DNA of 32,278 bases from the IMG/VR virus record IMGVR_UViG_3300021432_000030, positions 1-32,278 of that record. The stretch is one strand, 5' to 3'. The number at the start of each line of letters is the position of its first letter. The stretch's first letter is position 1. Positions 7,993-15,194 of the stretch are shown here, piece after piece. This DNA is from a virus. The notes under the pieces were generated by a model. The model was not told the DNA's origin, did not search any database, and worked only from the letters and a program-made list of their open reading frames with translations. The position numbers and the translations under genes were made by a program.

Positions 7993-8753
7993 TAGCTAAT
8001 AGTCCTTATTCTAGTTGCTTCAAAAGCCGTACTATAAGTAATATGGTCAGTGACCGTATGAATCAAAGTTACACCATCATAATCATACATATCCCATTGA
8101 ATAGTAATAGGAAATTTATTGATACCATAAGTAATTGTTTTGGCCACTAATTTTTTAGTCTTACCTACATCTAAATACCAAATGATTGAGGTTGGAAAGG
8201 GACTGCCCAACGGCAAATCTTCTTTGAAAGCACCCGAAGCAAATCCATCACCAGGACCCTGATCAACGAAATGAATAAGATCTCTTAATGTCTTATGTTG
8301 TTTCTCGGTGATGTATCCATCATCATTGTCACCACCAGAATTGATCTGTCCCTGAGTGTATCCATCCAATTCATCCCAGCCAATCTGAACACCTTCGCCA
8401 AATCCAAATTTTTGCAAGAAAGCACGTTGCTTATCGCTAAACTGAAGAAGATCAATATTACTAGAGACTAGAGCAATATCACCACATAAAAACTTGTGTC
8501 TAAGTACACCCTTAAGAAGAGATGATCTAATGTCTTCCTCTTGAACTCCGGGAATCTGTAATAAATCTCTGGTTTCACCAGGATTAATTGGATAAAGAAA
8601 AATATTGATTACTTTACGGGTAGATCTAACCTCAAAAGGAATAAACAAATTTTCTTCTGCAAGAATTTGGGCGTCGGTATAACCCGTAATGTTTTTTACG
8701 ATAAAGTGCGTATTGTACTTTAAAGAATATGCAAAATTGCTCTCGCTACTCAT
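7992..8753 (-). CDS. Conserved-looking phage virion protein of unknown function (253 aa)
   Basis: ATG 8753 follows GGAGAAG and lies three bases after the stop of the gene upstream. Residues 64-106 contain DLLQIPGV, EEDIR-x-SLLKG and IDLLQFS, a pattern I associate from memory with proteins near the neck or fibre region of large tailed phages, though I cannot name a family. The middle carries a Gly/Asp-rich loop (QINSGGDNDDGY, about residues 135-146). The C-terminal 60 residues look like a beta sheet (ITIQWDMYDYDG). Position at the head of the fibre cluster and coupling to the 165-residue gene suggest a structural or attachment protein. Confidence 0.45.
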   Translation of the reverse strand: MSSESNFAYSLKYNTHFIVKNITGYTDAQILAEENLFIPFEVRSTRKVINIFLYPINPGETRDLLQIPGVQEEDIRSSLLKGVLRHKFLCGDIALVSSNIDLLQFSDKQRAFLQKFGFGEGVQIGWDELDGYTQGQINSGGDNDDGYITEKQHKTLRDLIHFVDQGPGDGFASGAFKEDLPLGSPFPTSIIWYLDVGKTKKLVAKTITYGINKFPITIQWDMYDYDGVTLIHTVTDHITYSTAFEATRIRTIS

Positions 8754-8756
8754 GAC

Positions 8757-9461
8757 TTACTTCTCCACAAACTTGTCTTTGATCGTAATCGTGACCGTTC
8801 TCTCCACTTCAGGGTTTTCTTGAGTTGCACGGACACCTCCGAACAACTTTTCCATCAAAGTGTCATAAGTTTGAGAACCCACATCACTCTTAGTAATTTC
8901 TAAGGCGCGATTAACATCTTTGCGAGTCATCTCTTCATCTTTAGATAGAATTACTTTCTTCAATTCAGATTTACCAAGCCTTGTTAAATCATCCAGACCA
9001 AGTCTATATCTAACATGCAATAGCTCTTCAATGTAATCAATGCTGCCTTGAGACGGCTGGGCATCGGAGTAGTCACCATCTTTTTGAAGAGTGCGCATAC
9101 CCTGATCAAGTGTAGATAAAAGAACACGAGCATTACTGTCTTGCCATTCATGTTCTTTACCAAATTCTTGCTTCAAATCATCTAGCACTCCCTTGAGTTT
9201 AGATAGATGAATAAGTTTTTGTCCCATAGCTTCGGAAAGAAAAGCTTCACTTCGATTGTAATTCTGTAAACCACGACGAGGATTATATTCAGTTTCTTGA
9301 TCAATACGTCTGGTATCAAAAGCTACTTTATTAAAACCTGTGCCAGACACATGAGCAGCAAGACCCGCTTTTCTTAGCAGAATAGATTGTTTTCTAGCTG
9401 GAAGATTTTGAGTTCCGCTAGAAATTAATTGATATAGCTCTGAAATGGTGTCTAGTTTCAT
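8757..9461 (-). CDS. Hypothetical helical protein (234 aa)
   Basis: I chose ATG 9461, preceded by AAGAAG at good spacing, over a longer frame that begins with TTG at 9485 and lacks a binding site. The protein is mostly helical and charged, with a central run rich in Leu and Lys (KLIHLSKLKGVLDDLKQEF), a second helical region (IDYIEELLHVRYRLGLDDL) and a Lys-rich C-terminus. No transmembrane segment or catalytic motif is visible and I do not recognise the family. It is the first gene of the leftward unit that continues into the fibre cluster, with a CAGCATA motif immediately upstream. Confidence 0.45.
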   Translation of the reverse strand: MKLDTISELYQLISSGTQNLPARKQSILLRKAGLAAHVSGTGFNKVAFDTRRIDQETEYNPRRGLQNYNRSEAFLSEAMGQKLIHLSKLKGVLDDLKQEFGKEHEWQDSNARVLLSTLDQGMRTLQKDGDYSDAQPSQGSIDYIEELLHVRYRLGLDDLTRLGKSELKKVILSKDEEMTRKDVNRALEITKSDVGSQTYDTLMEKLFGGVRATQENPEVERTVTITIKDKFVEK

Positions 9462-9482
9462 GCTCTTCTTTCGGGTGTAGTT

Positions 9483-9495
9483 CAATATTATGCTG
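9483..9495 (-). promoter_or_regulatory. CAGCATA-type promoter-like motif
   Basis: The transcript-sense sequence is CAGCATAATATTG, 21 bases before ATG 9461. It lies in the divergent gap between the leftward unit and the plus-strand CCA-adding enzyme gene. Confidence 0.4.
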
Positions 9496-9512
9496 TATTA
9501 TTACACTTGCCC

Positions 9513-9526
9513 CGGATAAATATCCG
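9513..9526. promoter_or_regulatory. Palindrome in divergent intergenic region
   Basis: CGGATA and TATCCG form a perfect inverted repeat separated by AA, midway between two divergent genes. It could be an operator controlling one or both directions; a short palindrome can also arise by chance. Confidence 0.25.
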
Positions 9527-9536
9527 CAACCCTTGA

Positions 9537-9549
9537 CAGCAATTTTTAA
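9537..9549 (+). promoter_or_regulatory. CAGCA-type promoter-like motif for the plus-strand gene
   Basis: CAGCAATTTTTAA lies 18 bases before ATG 9568, in the orientation of the only plus-strand gene. It keeps CAGCA and an AT-rich tail of the minus-strand motif. It overlaps a TTGACA at 9533-9538 that lacks a good -10 partner. Confidence 0.3.
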
Positions 9550-9567
9550 AGATTTACGTTCGGTGAC

Positions 9568-10809
9568 ATGCTAAACGTACAAATTTCGCAACAACACGTC
9601 AATCCTCAAGCTTTCGAGGTGTGCCGCGTCCTGAGCGCGGAAGGTTACCAAGCCTTCATCGTAGGTGGGTGTGTGCGCGACTTACTGCTTGGTCAAACCC
9701 CCAAGGATTGGGATATTACCACGGATGCTAGCCCGCAAGAAGTCATTGGATTATTTCCTAAGACCATTCCCACGGGTTTGCAGCACGGAACTGTCACGGT
9801 AGTGATGGGTCCAGGTGTCGAAAATCATTTCGAAGTTACCACCTTTCGCATCGAAGGAGAATACAAGGACGGACGACGTCCAGAAGAAGTCTTCTTTGTG
9901 CTCAATGTGGAACAAGACTTGGCAAGACGAGACTTGACCATCAACGCTATCGCCTACGACCCTATTGCAGATCGTTTAGTCGATCCTTATGGTGGATTAG
10001 AAGACCTACACAAAGGAATTATTCGAGCAGTTGGAAATCCAGAAACTAGATTCCAAGAAGACGGACTCCGAATCATGCGAGTTGCACGATTCGCCGCTCG
10101 TTTTGGTTATGCGGTGGAATCTCCTACTTTTACTGGAATGAAAAGCAGCCTTGAAACCTTGAAGAAGGTTTCCAAGGAACGTATTCAAGATGAGTTGTGC
10201 AAAACCTTGATGACGAAGGATCCTTCGTATGGGATTCAACTGCTTCAACAATCGGGTGCATTGGCAGTGGCTTGTCCATTCCTCTGTAGCCGAGATGTCT
10301 ATATGCACTTCTTGCCCTTCTTAGATAAATGTCAAGAGGAACTAGAAACTCGCTTGGCATTTATGTATGGCATGTGCCCAGTCGAACAGGTACAGGCAGA
10401 ACTGTTATTCTTAAAGTTTCCTAATAAAGAAATCAAAAGAGTCACTTTCTTACTGAGCCTTTTGGACAGGTATAATGAATTCCTTAAGAAGGACACGCCT
10501 TTGGCTTATAAGAGCTTTATGGCGGTCATTAAGAACCATGCCCCTGACCCCTGGGACTATACCTTTGACCAATTTATACGATTGACTGAGGCTATGGAAA
10601 TCAACTCTAGGGTGCAGTTCGGCAAATACGTTAGCGAAACTGTCTTCGCCAAGCGCGAAATGCAATTAAATGGAGACGATTTGCTGGTTATCGGCATCAA
10701 GCCGGGACCGCAAATTAAATCCATTTTGGAAGCTTGTTATTTGGAAATTCTGAGAAATCCGGACAACAATAACAAGAGCTTCTTGCTGGACTTCGCGGCA
10801 GGACAGTAG
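9568..10809 (+). CDS. cca: CCA-adding tRNA nucleotidyltransferase (class II)
   Basis: The enzyme adds or repairs the 3' CCA end of tRNAs using CTP and ATP. The 413-residue product has the class II head domain: GG-x-VRD at residues 33-38, the metal-binding pair in DWD (Asp47, Asp49), RRDLTINAIA at 120-129, and EDGLR at 164-168, matching the nucleotide-selecting motif D. The C-terminus (NGDDLLVIGIKPGPQIKSIL) also matches bacterial CCA enzymes and gives full length. That C-terminus and the EDxxR motif favour CCA addition over poly(A) polymerase. It is the only plus-strand gene, bounded by a divergent gap and a bidirectional terminator. Its third codon positions look richer in G and C than those of its neighbours, suggesting separate acquisition. 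The ATG has only a weak GGTGA upstream. Confidence 0.93.
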   Translation: MLNVQISQQHVNPQAFEVCRVLSAEGYQAFIVGGCVRDLLLGQTPKDWDITTDASPQEVIGLFPKTIPTGLQHGTVTVVMGPGVENHFEVTTFRIEGEYKDGRRPEEVFFVLNVEQDLARRDLTINAIAYDPIADRLVDPYGGLEDLHKGIIRAVGNPETRFQEDGLRIMRVARFAARFGYAVESPTFTGMKSSLETLKKVSKERIQDELCKTLMTKDPSYGIQLLQQSGALAVACPFLCSRDVYMHFLPFLDKCQEELETRLAFMYGMCPVEQVQAELLFLKFPNKEIKRVTFLLSLLDRYNEFLKKDTPLAYKSFMAVIKNHAPDPWDYTFDQFIRLTEAMEINSRVQFGKYVSETVFAKREMQLNGDDLLVIGIKPGPQIKSILEACYLEILRNPDNNNKSFLLDFAAGQ

Positions 10810-10815
10810 AAATAG

Positions 10816-10850
10816 AAATCCCCTCTTAGCTTTCGCTAAGAGGGGATTTT
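10816..10850. terminator. Bidirectional rho-independent terminator between cca and capsid genes
   Basis: Arms 10816-10830 and 10835-10849 form a perfect 15-bp stem around TTTC. The outer A/T pairs give a T-run for either strand. It sits between the convergent stops at 10809 and 10873 and would insulate the two transcripts. Confidence 0.85.
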
Positions 10851-10872
10851 GAACTTTATTCAATCAGGCTTA

Positions 10873-11886
10873 TTAGGCTCCGATTACGACAGACTTACGA
10901 CCTGCTGCGCAACCACGTGGGTTAACGATAGCAATACCGATGATCTCGGAAACTACCCATCCAAGCTTCAATTGCTTTGGCTCGTCTGCTGGTAGCACTT
11001 CAATGTCCTGTCTGATTGGCATAACACCAACGAACTCAGGGTCTGCGGCACCGTAGATGGTTCCTGGTGGAACGATCTTGGAAACCATGATGTCAGTACC
11101 CCAGATGTGGGCGTAAAGACCAGTTTGTAGAACTTCTCTCATAGTGACAGGATCGAAATCTCCGCCGCCTACGCCTTGTCCACCACCTGAACCCCACTTA
11201 AGGATATCAGTGAACTCATTGATGTTCATGAAGTACTTAGTAGTAACTAAGTCCCAACGATCAATTTGTTGCTTGATTTCGACAAGGTCTCTCTTTAGAA
11301 GACCTGCATCTGCGATGTCGGTTAGGACGTTTTCAACAGAAGCTGCTGCATCAAGAGCTGCGAAGATGTTAGCATCTTCCTGAGCCATGATTTCTTGACG
11401 AGCCTTCTGAACTGCTCTGTCAATTACGTTAAATCTACGTCTCTTAACTTCAGCGATTCTCACCGTTGGGTTTGCATAGATTTCGAATTCTGGAACGACA
11501 ACTCTGTCGCCGAATACTCTGGACTCTGGACCAGTACCGTTGCTTGAGATAACAACAGCAGCAACATCGATATCTCTATCGTAAGTTGGCATTGCACCTT
11601 GTGGTAGTGGGTCAACGACCAAGGCACGACGTGCGATACCGTGGTAATCCAAGTTTCTACGGATTGGGTTTGCCATAGCCTGAGCTAGAGCAATCTTGCC
11701 ATCTTGAGTCATAATAGCGCGAGAAATCAATTCATCGCGCTTATCATCACTTAGGGCAGTTTGTCCTGCAAGACCCATGTTAGATGGAGTGTTCTCTTCA
11801 AGAACGGCTGCATACTTAACAAGAGTTTGTAGTGCATCCTTAAGGGATGAGGCATTCATTTGGCCTTGGTTGCTAAACATATTCAT
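10873..11886 (-). CDS. Major capsid protein, HK97-like fold (inferred)
   Basis: I chose ATG 11886, preceded by AGGAG seven bases upstream, over a GTG at 11931. The 337-residue length suits an HK97-fold capsid protein. The pattern also fits: an N-terminal helical region, then AMANPIRRNLDYHGIARRALVVDPLPQGAMPTY (split here: AMANPIRRNLDYHGIAR at about residues 70-86), a strand VVVPEFEIYANPTV like the E-loop to P-domain transition, a long helix (NVIDRAVQKARQEIMAQED) resembling the spine helix, a glycine-rich loop (GSGGGQGVGGGDF) and a terminal beta region. The long structured leader, strong ribosome binding site and terminator after the gene suit a highly expressed product. The assignment is from pattern and context, not from a search. 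Confidence 0.75.
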   Translation of the reverse strand: MNMFSNQGQMNASSLKDALQTLVKYAAVLEENTPSNMGLAGQTALSDDKRDELISRAIMTQDGKIALAQAMANPIRRNLDYHGIARRALVVDPLPQGAMPTYDRDIDVAAVVISSNGTGPESRVFGDRVVVPEFEIYANPTVRIAEVKRRRFNVIDRAVQKARQEIMAQEDANIFAALDAAASVENVLTDIADAGLLKRDLVEIKQQIDRWDLVTTKYFMNINEFTDILKWGSGGGQGVGGGDFDPVTMREVLQTGLYAHIWGTDIMVSKIVPPGTIYGAADPEFVGVMPIRQDIEVLPADEPKQLKLGWVVSEIIGIAIVNPRGCAAGRKSVVIGA

Positions 11887-11927
11887 AAATCGTCTCCTAG
11901 TGGAATTATTTGCCAGTCTTACCAGCG

Positions 11928-11941
11928 ACACACTTGCGTGT
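11928..11941 (-). other. Small hairpin in capsid-gene leader
   Basis: CACAC and GTGTG flank TTGC, giving a 5-bp stem. It lies between the larger inverted repeat (11946-11978) and the ribosome binding site of the capsid gene. A role in transcript stability is possible but speculative. Confidence 0.3.
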
Positions 11942-11945
11942 GATA

Positions 11946-11978
11946 GAGCGTTTTGTGAAAGTTAATCCACGAAACGCT
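11946..11978 (-). other. Inverted repeat in capsid-gene leader
   Basis: AGCGTTT-x-GTG (11946-11956) pairs with CAC-x-AAACGCT (11968-11978): ten base pairs with one mismatch around an 11-base loop. No T-tract follows on the minus strand, so it is a poor terminator. A stabilising, processing or regulatory hairpin in the capsid mRNA leader is more likely. Confidence 0.4.
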
Positions 11979-11999
11979 TGAATTATTTAAGCAACTAAC

Positions 12000-12716
12000 T
12001 TAGGCAACTGGTGGGTTGAAGTAGAAGGTTGCGAAGGCGAACTGACGAGGACCGACAGAGCTGACCAAACCAGATGGGCTGTTTAGAGCGGCAACTAGTC
12101 TGTTTGGAGTGGTTACCAAAGATCCGTTGGTTTCGAAGTCGACTAGACGAGCAACAACAACAGTGTTACCTGCGGCTGCGGTGCTACCCACTGGAGTCAA
12201 TTGACCACCAAGGGCTAGAGCAGGAACGAAGGTCAAAGCAGCGCCAACATCAAGAGTGGTGTTGGTTGGTTGCAAACCAGTTACTGCATCAGTGTCACAT
12301 GCATCAAGAGAGACGGCATATAGACCTGGCTTTTCCCAGCAAGTTACCTTGCCAGAACCAGTTGCAGTGTGAGGTCCTAGAAGCGCACCAGTAAAGGTGG
12401 TTGGTCCATTTACTTGCTGACCAACAGTTCCACCAACAACGGCTCCGAATAGAGTACCGTAGCCAGTAATACCATCATCAGAAAGCATCAAAGGACGCTT
12501 GGTGGTTGCGACGTTACGAGTCACAACTGGACGTTTTTGCACGCTACCTGGGTTGACGTATCCGTCAAAAGAGTCAGCAGCTGCGTGATCAGTGCCTGGC
12601 ACTGGAACGGAAATGAGTGTAACAATCTCACCGCCCTTAAGAGTCAAGAAATCGGAGTCATAACCGTCAAATTGACCTAGTGGTTGGACGCCTGGTTGCA
12701 ATAGTTTTAAAGACAT
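12000..12716 (-). CDS. Beta-rich virion protein, possible capsid decoration protein (238 aa)
   Basis: ATG 12716 follows TTAGGAAACTAAA. The gene directly precedes the major capsid protein gene in transcription order, the usual place of head-stabilising proteins. The sequence is rich in Gly, Thr, Val and Ala with many predicted strands (GGEIVTLISVPVPG, VVARLVDFE) and almost no long helices. It ends in FAFATFYFNPPVA. Its general make-up resembles the protein at 19350-20039, although I could not align the two convincingly. A decoration or cement role is inferred from position and composition only; a short fibre or minor capsid protein is possible. A TATAAT (12735-12730) and a weaker motif copy (CAGAATATGCTTT, 12802-12790) lie in the 109-bp gap upstream. 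Confidence 0.45.
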   Translation of the reverse strand: MSLKLLQPGVQPLGQFDGYDSDFLTLKGGEIVTLISVPVPGTDHAAADSFDGYVNPGSVQKRPVVTRNVATTKRPLMLSDDGITGYGTLFGAVVGGTVGQQVNGPTTFTGALLGPHTATGSGKVTCWEKPGLYAVSLDACDTDAVTGLQPTNTTLDVGAALTFVPALALGGQLTPVGSTAAAGNTVVVARLVDFETNGSLVTTPNRLVAALNSPSGLVSSVGPRQFAFATFYFNPPVA

Positions 12717-12825
12717 TTTAGTTTCCTAAATTATAATATCGAGACCTTGTCTGCGATAAGTTACTTACACTTTTTCTTACTAAATCTACAAAGCATATTC
12801 TGTTATTACCAGATTTTGATAAAAA

Positions 12826-14073
12826 TTATCTCATCCCAGCCGGAATAAGACCCTTTAAGTCCTCTTCTAGCTTACGAACATGAGATTCTGGCTCTTTTTC
12901 ATGGGATTTATCATCCCAACTGGTAGTAGCGCCACTGCCATATTCTTCTTTAGCCTTAGATTGAGCGGCTAGTAATTCGGCACGCGCCTTAGCTTCTCTG
13001 GATTTAGCTTCCTTCAACATATCAAGAAGCGATTTAACGTTTTCTTTGAATGGAGGAATGGCATTCATTACGTCTTGGAAAGGATCGGCAAACAAAGAAG
13101 TAGTTCCGCCCTCTAAATGAGCCCATTCTAAACCTTTGGTTAGAACTCCCGTATCTTTAGTGTGACGAGTCTTATAGAACTCTGACTTAAAATCAGTCTC
13201 AATCTTATCCATATAGGCAGACATATTCGTGATTAGCTCATACAATTTATTGTATGCAGCTACCACTTGTTGTGATTCTGGTTGAGCAGCAATCTGCTTT
13301 AACTCAGTTGCATCCTTTGGTCTTTCTAGTTCTCTGATAATAGCTTCCAATGATTGATATGTTTGAGAAAACAAATCGATTCTGTCTTTTAATCCTTGAA
13401 CATCTGATTTAAGATCTTGATCATATTCATGACCTACACCCCAATCTACACTGCTACTTGCAAACTTACTAAGAGTTGATTGTAAATTTTGCGTTGCTTG
13501 CATCATTCCATGATTAGCATCTGCTAAATGTTGATGCGCATAAATTGCACCAATAACAGCGGCTGCAATTAAGGCAATAGCTAATGGACCGATAGCTTCT
13601 TTCTTGAAGCCTTCAGAGTTTTTTTTTAGTTGTAATAGGCAAGAATCTGCCAATACACGCAATTGATCTTCATCACGATTATCTAGATCATTACCGATAC
13701 GTACCAAAGACAGAAGCAATTCTTGTTCCGCATATTTACGTTGAGTCTGCAATCCGTCTGGAGTCTTTTGAACAATGTGAAGAATGATGTTCTGTCTTTC
13801 GATATTGTTCTCGACTAGACCGTTAAGCTTGTCGTAAGATGGTGCTACCACTACCGAGTTTGGATGGGCAGCTTCCATAATATTGTCTTTATAATCAGAA
13901 CCCTTAGGTGTATTAGGTTTCACACCATATAAAGCCTCAATGGCAGAAATATCCAAAGAGTCTGCACGACCTGTCTGTTCTAGCTTCTTTTTGGAGTCGC
14001 TGGAATCATTGGAGATCATGCCCTTTTCTTGGGCTATTTTGACAAATGCATCAAAAATTTCGCTTCTGCTCAT
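12826..14073 (-). CDS. Large helical virion-cluster protein with one hydrophobic segment (415 aa)
   Basis: ATG 14073 follows GGTGAG. The N-terminus (FVKIAQEKGMISND at residues 10-23, then AAHP at 68-71) resembles that of the 420-residue protein at 17997-19259, so the two are probably distant paralogues. Residues 161-180 (GPLAIALIAAAVIGAIYAH) are long and hydrophobic enough for a membrane helix. The rest is helical and charged, with a C-terminal coiled-coil-like region rich in Lys, Glu and Ala (about residues 335-375). No enzyme motif was found. Because the cluster lies among head genes, an internal or ejected protein that contacts the host membrane is one reading; a structural connector is another. 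Confidence 0.5.
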   Translation of the reverse strand: MSRSEIFDAFVKIAQEKGMISNDSSDSKKKLEQTGRADSLDISAIEALYGVKPNTPKGSDYKDNIMEAAHPNSVVVAPSYDKLNGLVENNIERQNIILHIVQKTPDGLQTQRKYAEQELLLSLVRIGNDLDNRDEDQLRVLADSCLLQLKKNSEGFKKEAIGPLAIALIAAAVIGAIYAHQHLADANHGMMQATQNLQSTLSKFASSSVDWGVGHEYDQDLKSDVQGLKDRIDLFSQTYQSLEAIIRELERPKDATELKQIAAQPESQQVVAAYNKLYELITNMSAYMDKIETDFKSEFYKTRHTKDTGVLTKGLEWAHLEGGTTSLFADPFQDVMNAIPPFKENVKSLLDMLKEAKSREAKARAELLAAQSKAKEEYGSGATTSWDDKSHEKEPESHVRKLEEDLKGLIPAGMR

Positions 14074-14097
14074 TATATTCTCACCATATGGAAAGTG

Positions 14098-14110
14098 TAA
14101 TTATATGCTC
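14098..14110 (-). promoter_or_regulatory. AGCATA-type promoter-like motif
   Basis: The transcript-sense sequence is GAGCATATAATTA, 24 bases before ATG 14073, in a 50-bp gap. It contains a perfect TATAAT without a recognisable -35 element. Confidence 0.4.
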
Positions 14111-14123
14111 TCATATCACCTGA

Positions 14124-15194
14124 TTAGGGAGCTTTTTCCGCCACGTCGTCGATGAAGTGGTCAACCAACATTTTTTTAGAACTAAACATGGGCGGAATAA
14201 AAACAATAGGTCCGCCAGCAGAAGTATGATTGTGCCATAGAATATTATCTACAATGGCTTGAAATCCAGCCGTACTTCTAATAACACCATCCATACTACC
14301 GGTATCTGGATATACTTCTTTGGTAAATCTAGTTAACATATCCTGAATACCTTCTTTAGTATTAGAAACATTTTCTATCCAATTACCTCCCTTAGGAGTA
14401 TCATGATAAGATGGACTAACCTTAAACTTGGTCTGCTTAGAAATAACCGCAGGAGCGGTAGCTTGTTCACCCACCGGCTTACCATGTTGCATGGTGTCAT
14501 CCAGCGCATTAGGTCTTCCTAAAAATTTGTTGATGACATCTCCGGCTACCATGGCAGCAGCAGAGGCTAAAGCCACCTTGAAAAATAGACTGAGCACCCT
14601 AGACAAAATAGAGGCTGTCTTTGTTTTTTGAGAACTGAAAATGTCTAAAATTCCAGACTGTTTAATAATGCCGCACTCTAACAAAGCATAATCTGCTAAT
14701 GCTAGTTTCAACATCTTAGCATCTCGAAAATTAACCGATTGTAGTTGATAAGTTTGAGAGGCTTTTTCAGCCTCTTCTTGGGTAGCTGGTTTAGTATGAG
14801 TTTCTACTGCACTATTGACGATATTATCTACTTGAGCAGAAGTCATTTGCTTCCCGCCACTCAATTCACTTTTCAAAGAATTCCAAATAGATTCAATAAT
14901 ACTGGCAACGTCAATATGAAATACCCTCATAGCGATACCAAACAAAAATCCTAACCAACCCAAACCTAATGCTCTAAAAAGAACGGTAATGGCACCTGGA
15001 GCCAGCATGTTAAGTAAACTGCCAGTTTTATCTTCTGGATTAATGTTGTTACTAACGTAACTATGAACTTTACTAATCAATTGTGAAGCGACACCCTCTT
15101 GTGCCGTTTTAGACAAACCATTGGTATCTGATAGGATAATTTCTGCTATCAGGATATCATTATATAGTTTGATTTCACTATTGGTTAGGGTCAT
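14124..15194 (-). CDS. Hydrophobic helical virion-cluster protein (356 aa)
   Basis: The ATG at 15194 directly abuts the TAA of the upstream gene (TAAATG), so translation is probably coupled; a weak GGAA is the only upstream purine run. Two strongly hydrophobic stretches stand out: residues 60-92 (APGAITVLFRALGLGWLGFLFG core) and 195-222 (VLSLFFKVALASAAAMVAG core). Either could span a membrane. The intervening region is polar and helical, and the C-terminal 120 residues are more mixed. The first has glycines spaced through it as in membrane-inserting phage proteins. I do not recognise a family. An ejected or pore-forming role is inferred from hydrophobicity and context only. Confidence 0.5.
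   Translation of the reverse strand: MTLTNSEIKLYNDILIAEIILSDTNGLSKTAQEGVASQLISKVHSYVSNNINPEDKTGSLLNMLAPGAITVLFRALGLGWLGFLFGIAMRVFHIDVASIIESIWNSLKSELSGGKQMTSAQVDNIVNSAVETHTKPATQEEAEKASQTYQLQSVNFRDAKMLKLALADYALLECGIIKQSGILDIFSSQKTKTASILSRVLSLFFKVALASAAAMVAGDVINKFLGRPNALDDTMQHGKPVGEQATAPAVISKQTKFKVSPSYHDTPKGGNWIENVSNTKEGIQDMLTRFTKEVYPDTGSMDGVIRSTAGFQAIVDNILWHNHTSAGGPIVFIPPMFSSKKMLVDHFIDDVAEKAP

Noticed and set aside
9533-9560. Sigma70 promoter from TTGACA at 9533
   Set aside because: The best -10 at normal spacing is TACGTT, which is poor, and the transcript would start almost at the ATG. The CAGCA motif is a better candidate.
11887-11931. GTG start for the capsid protein
   Set aside because: The ATG at 11886 has AGGAG at correct spacing, while the GTG has none and would place a leader hairpin inside the coding region.
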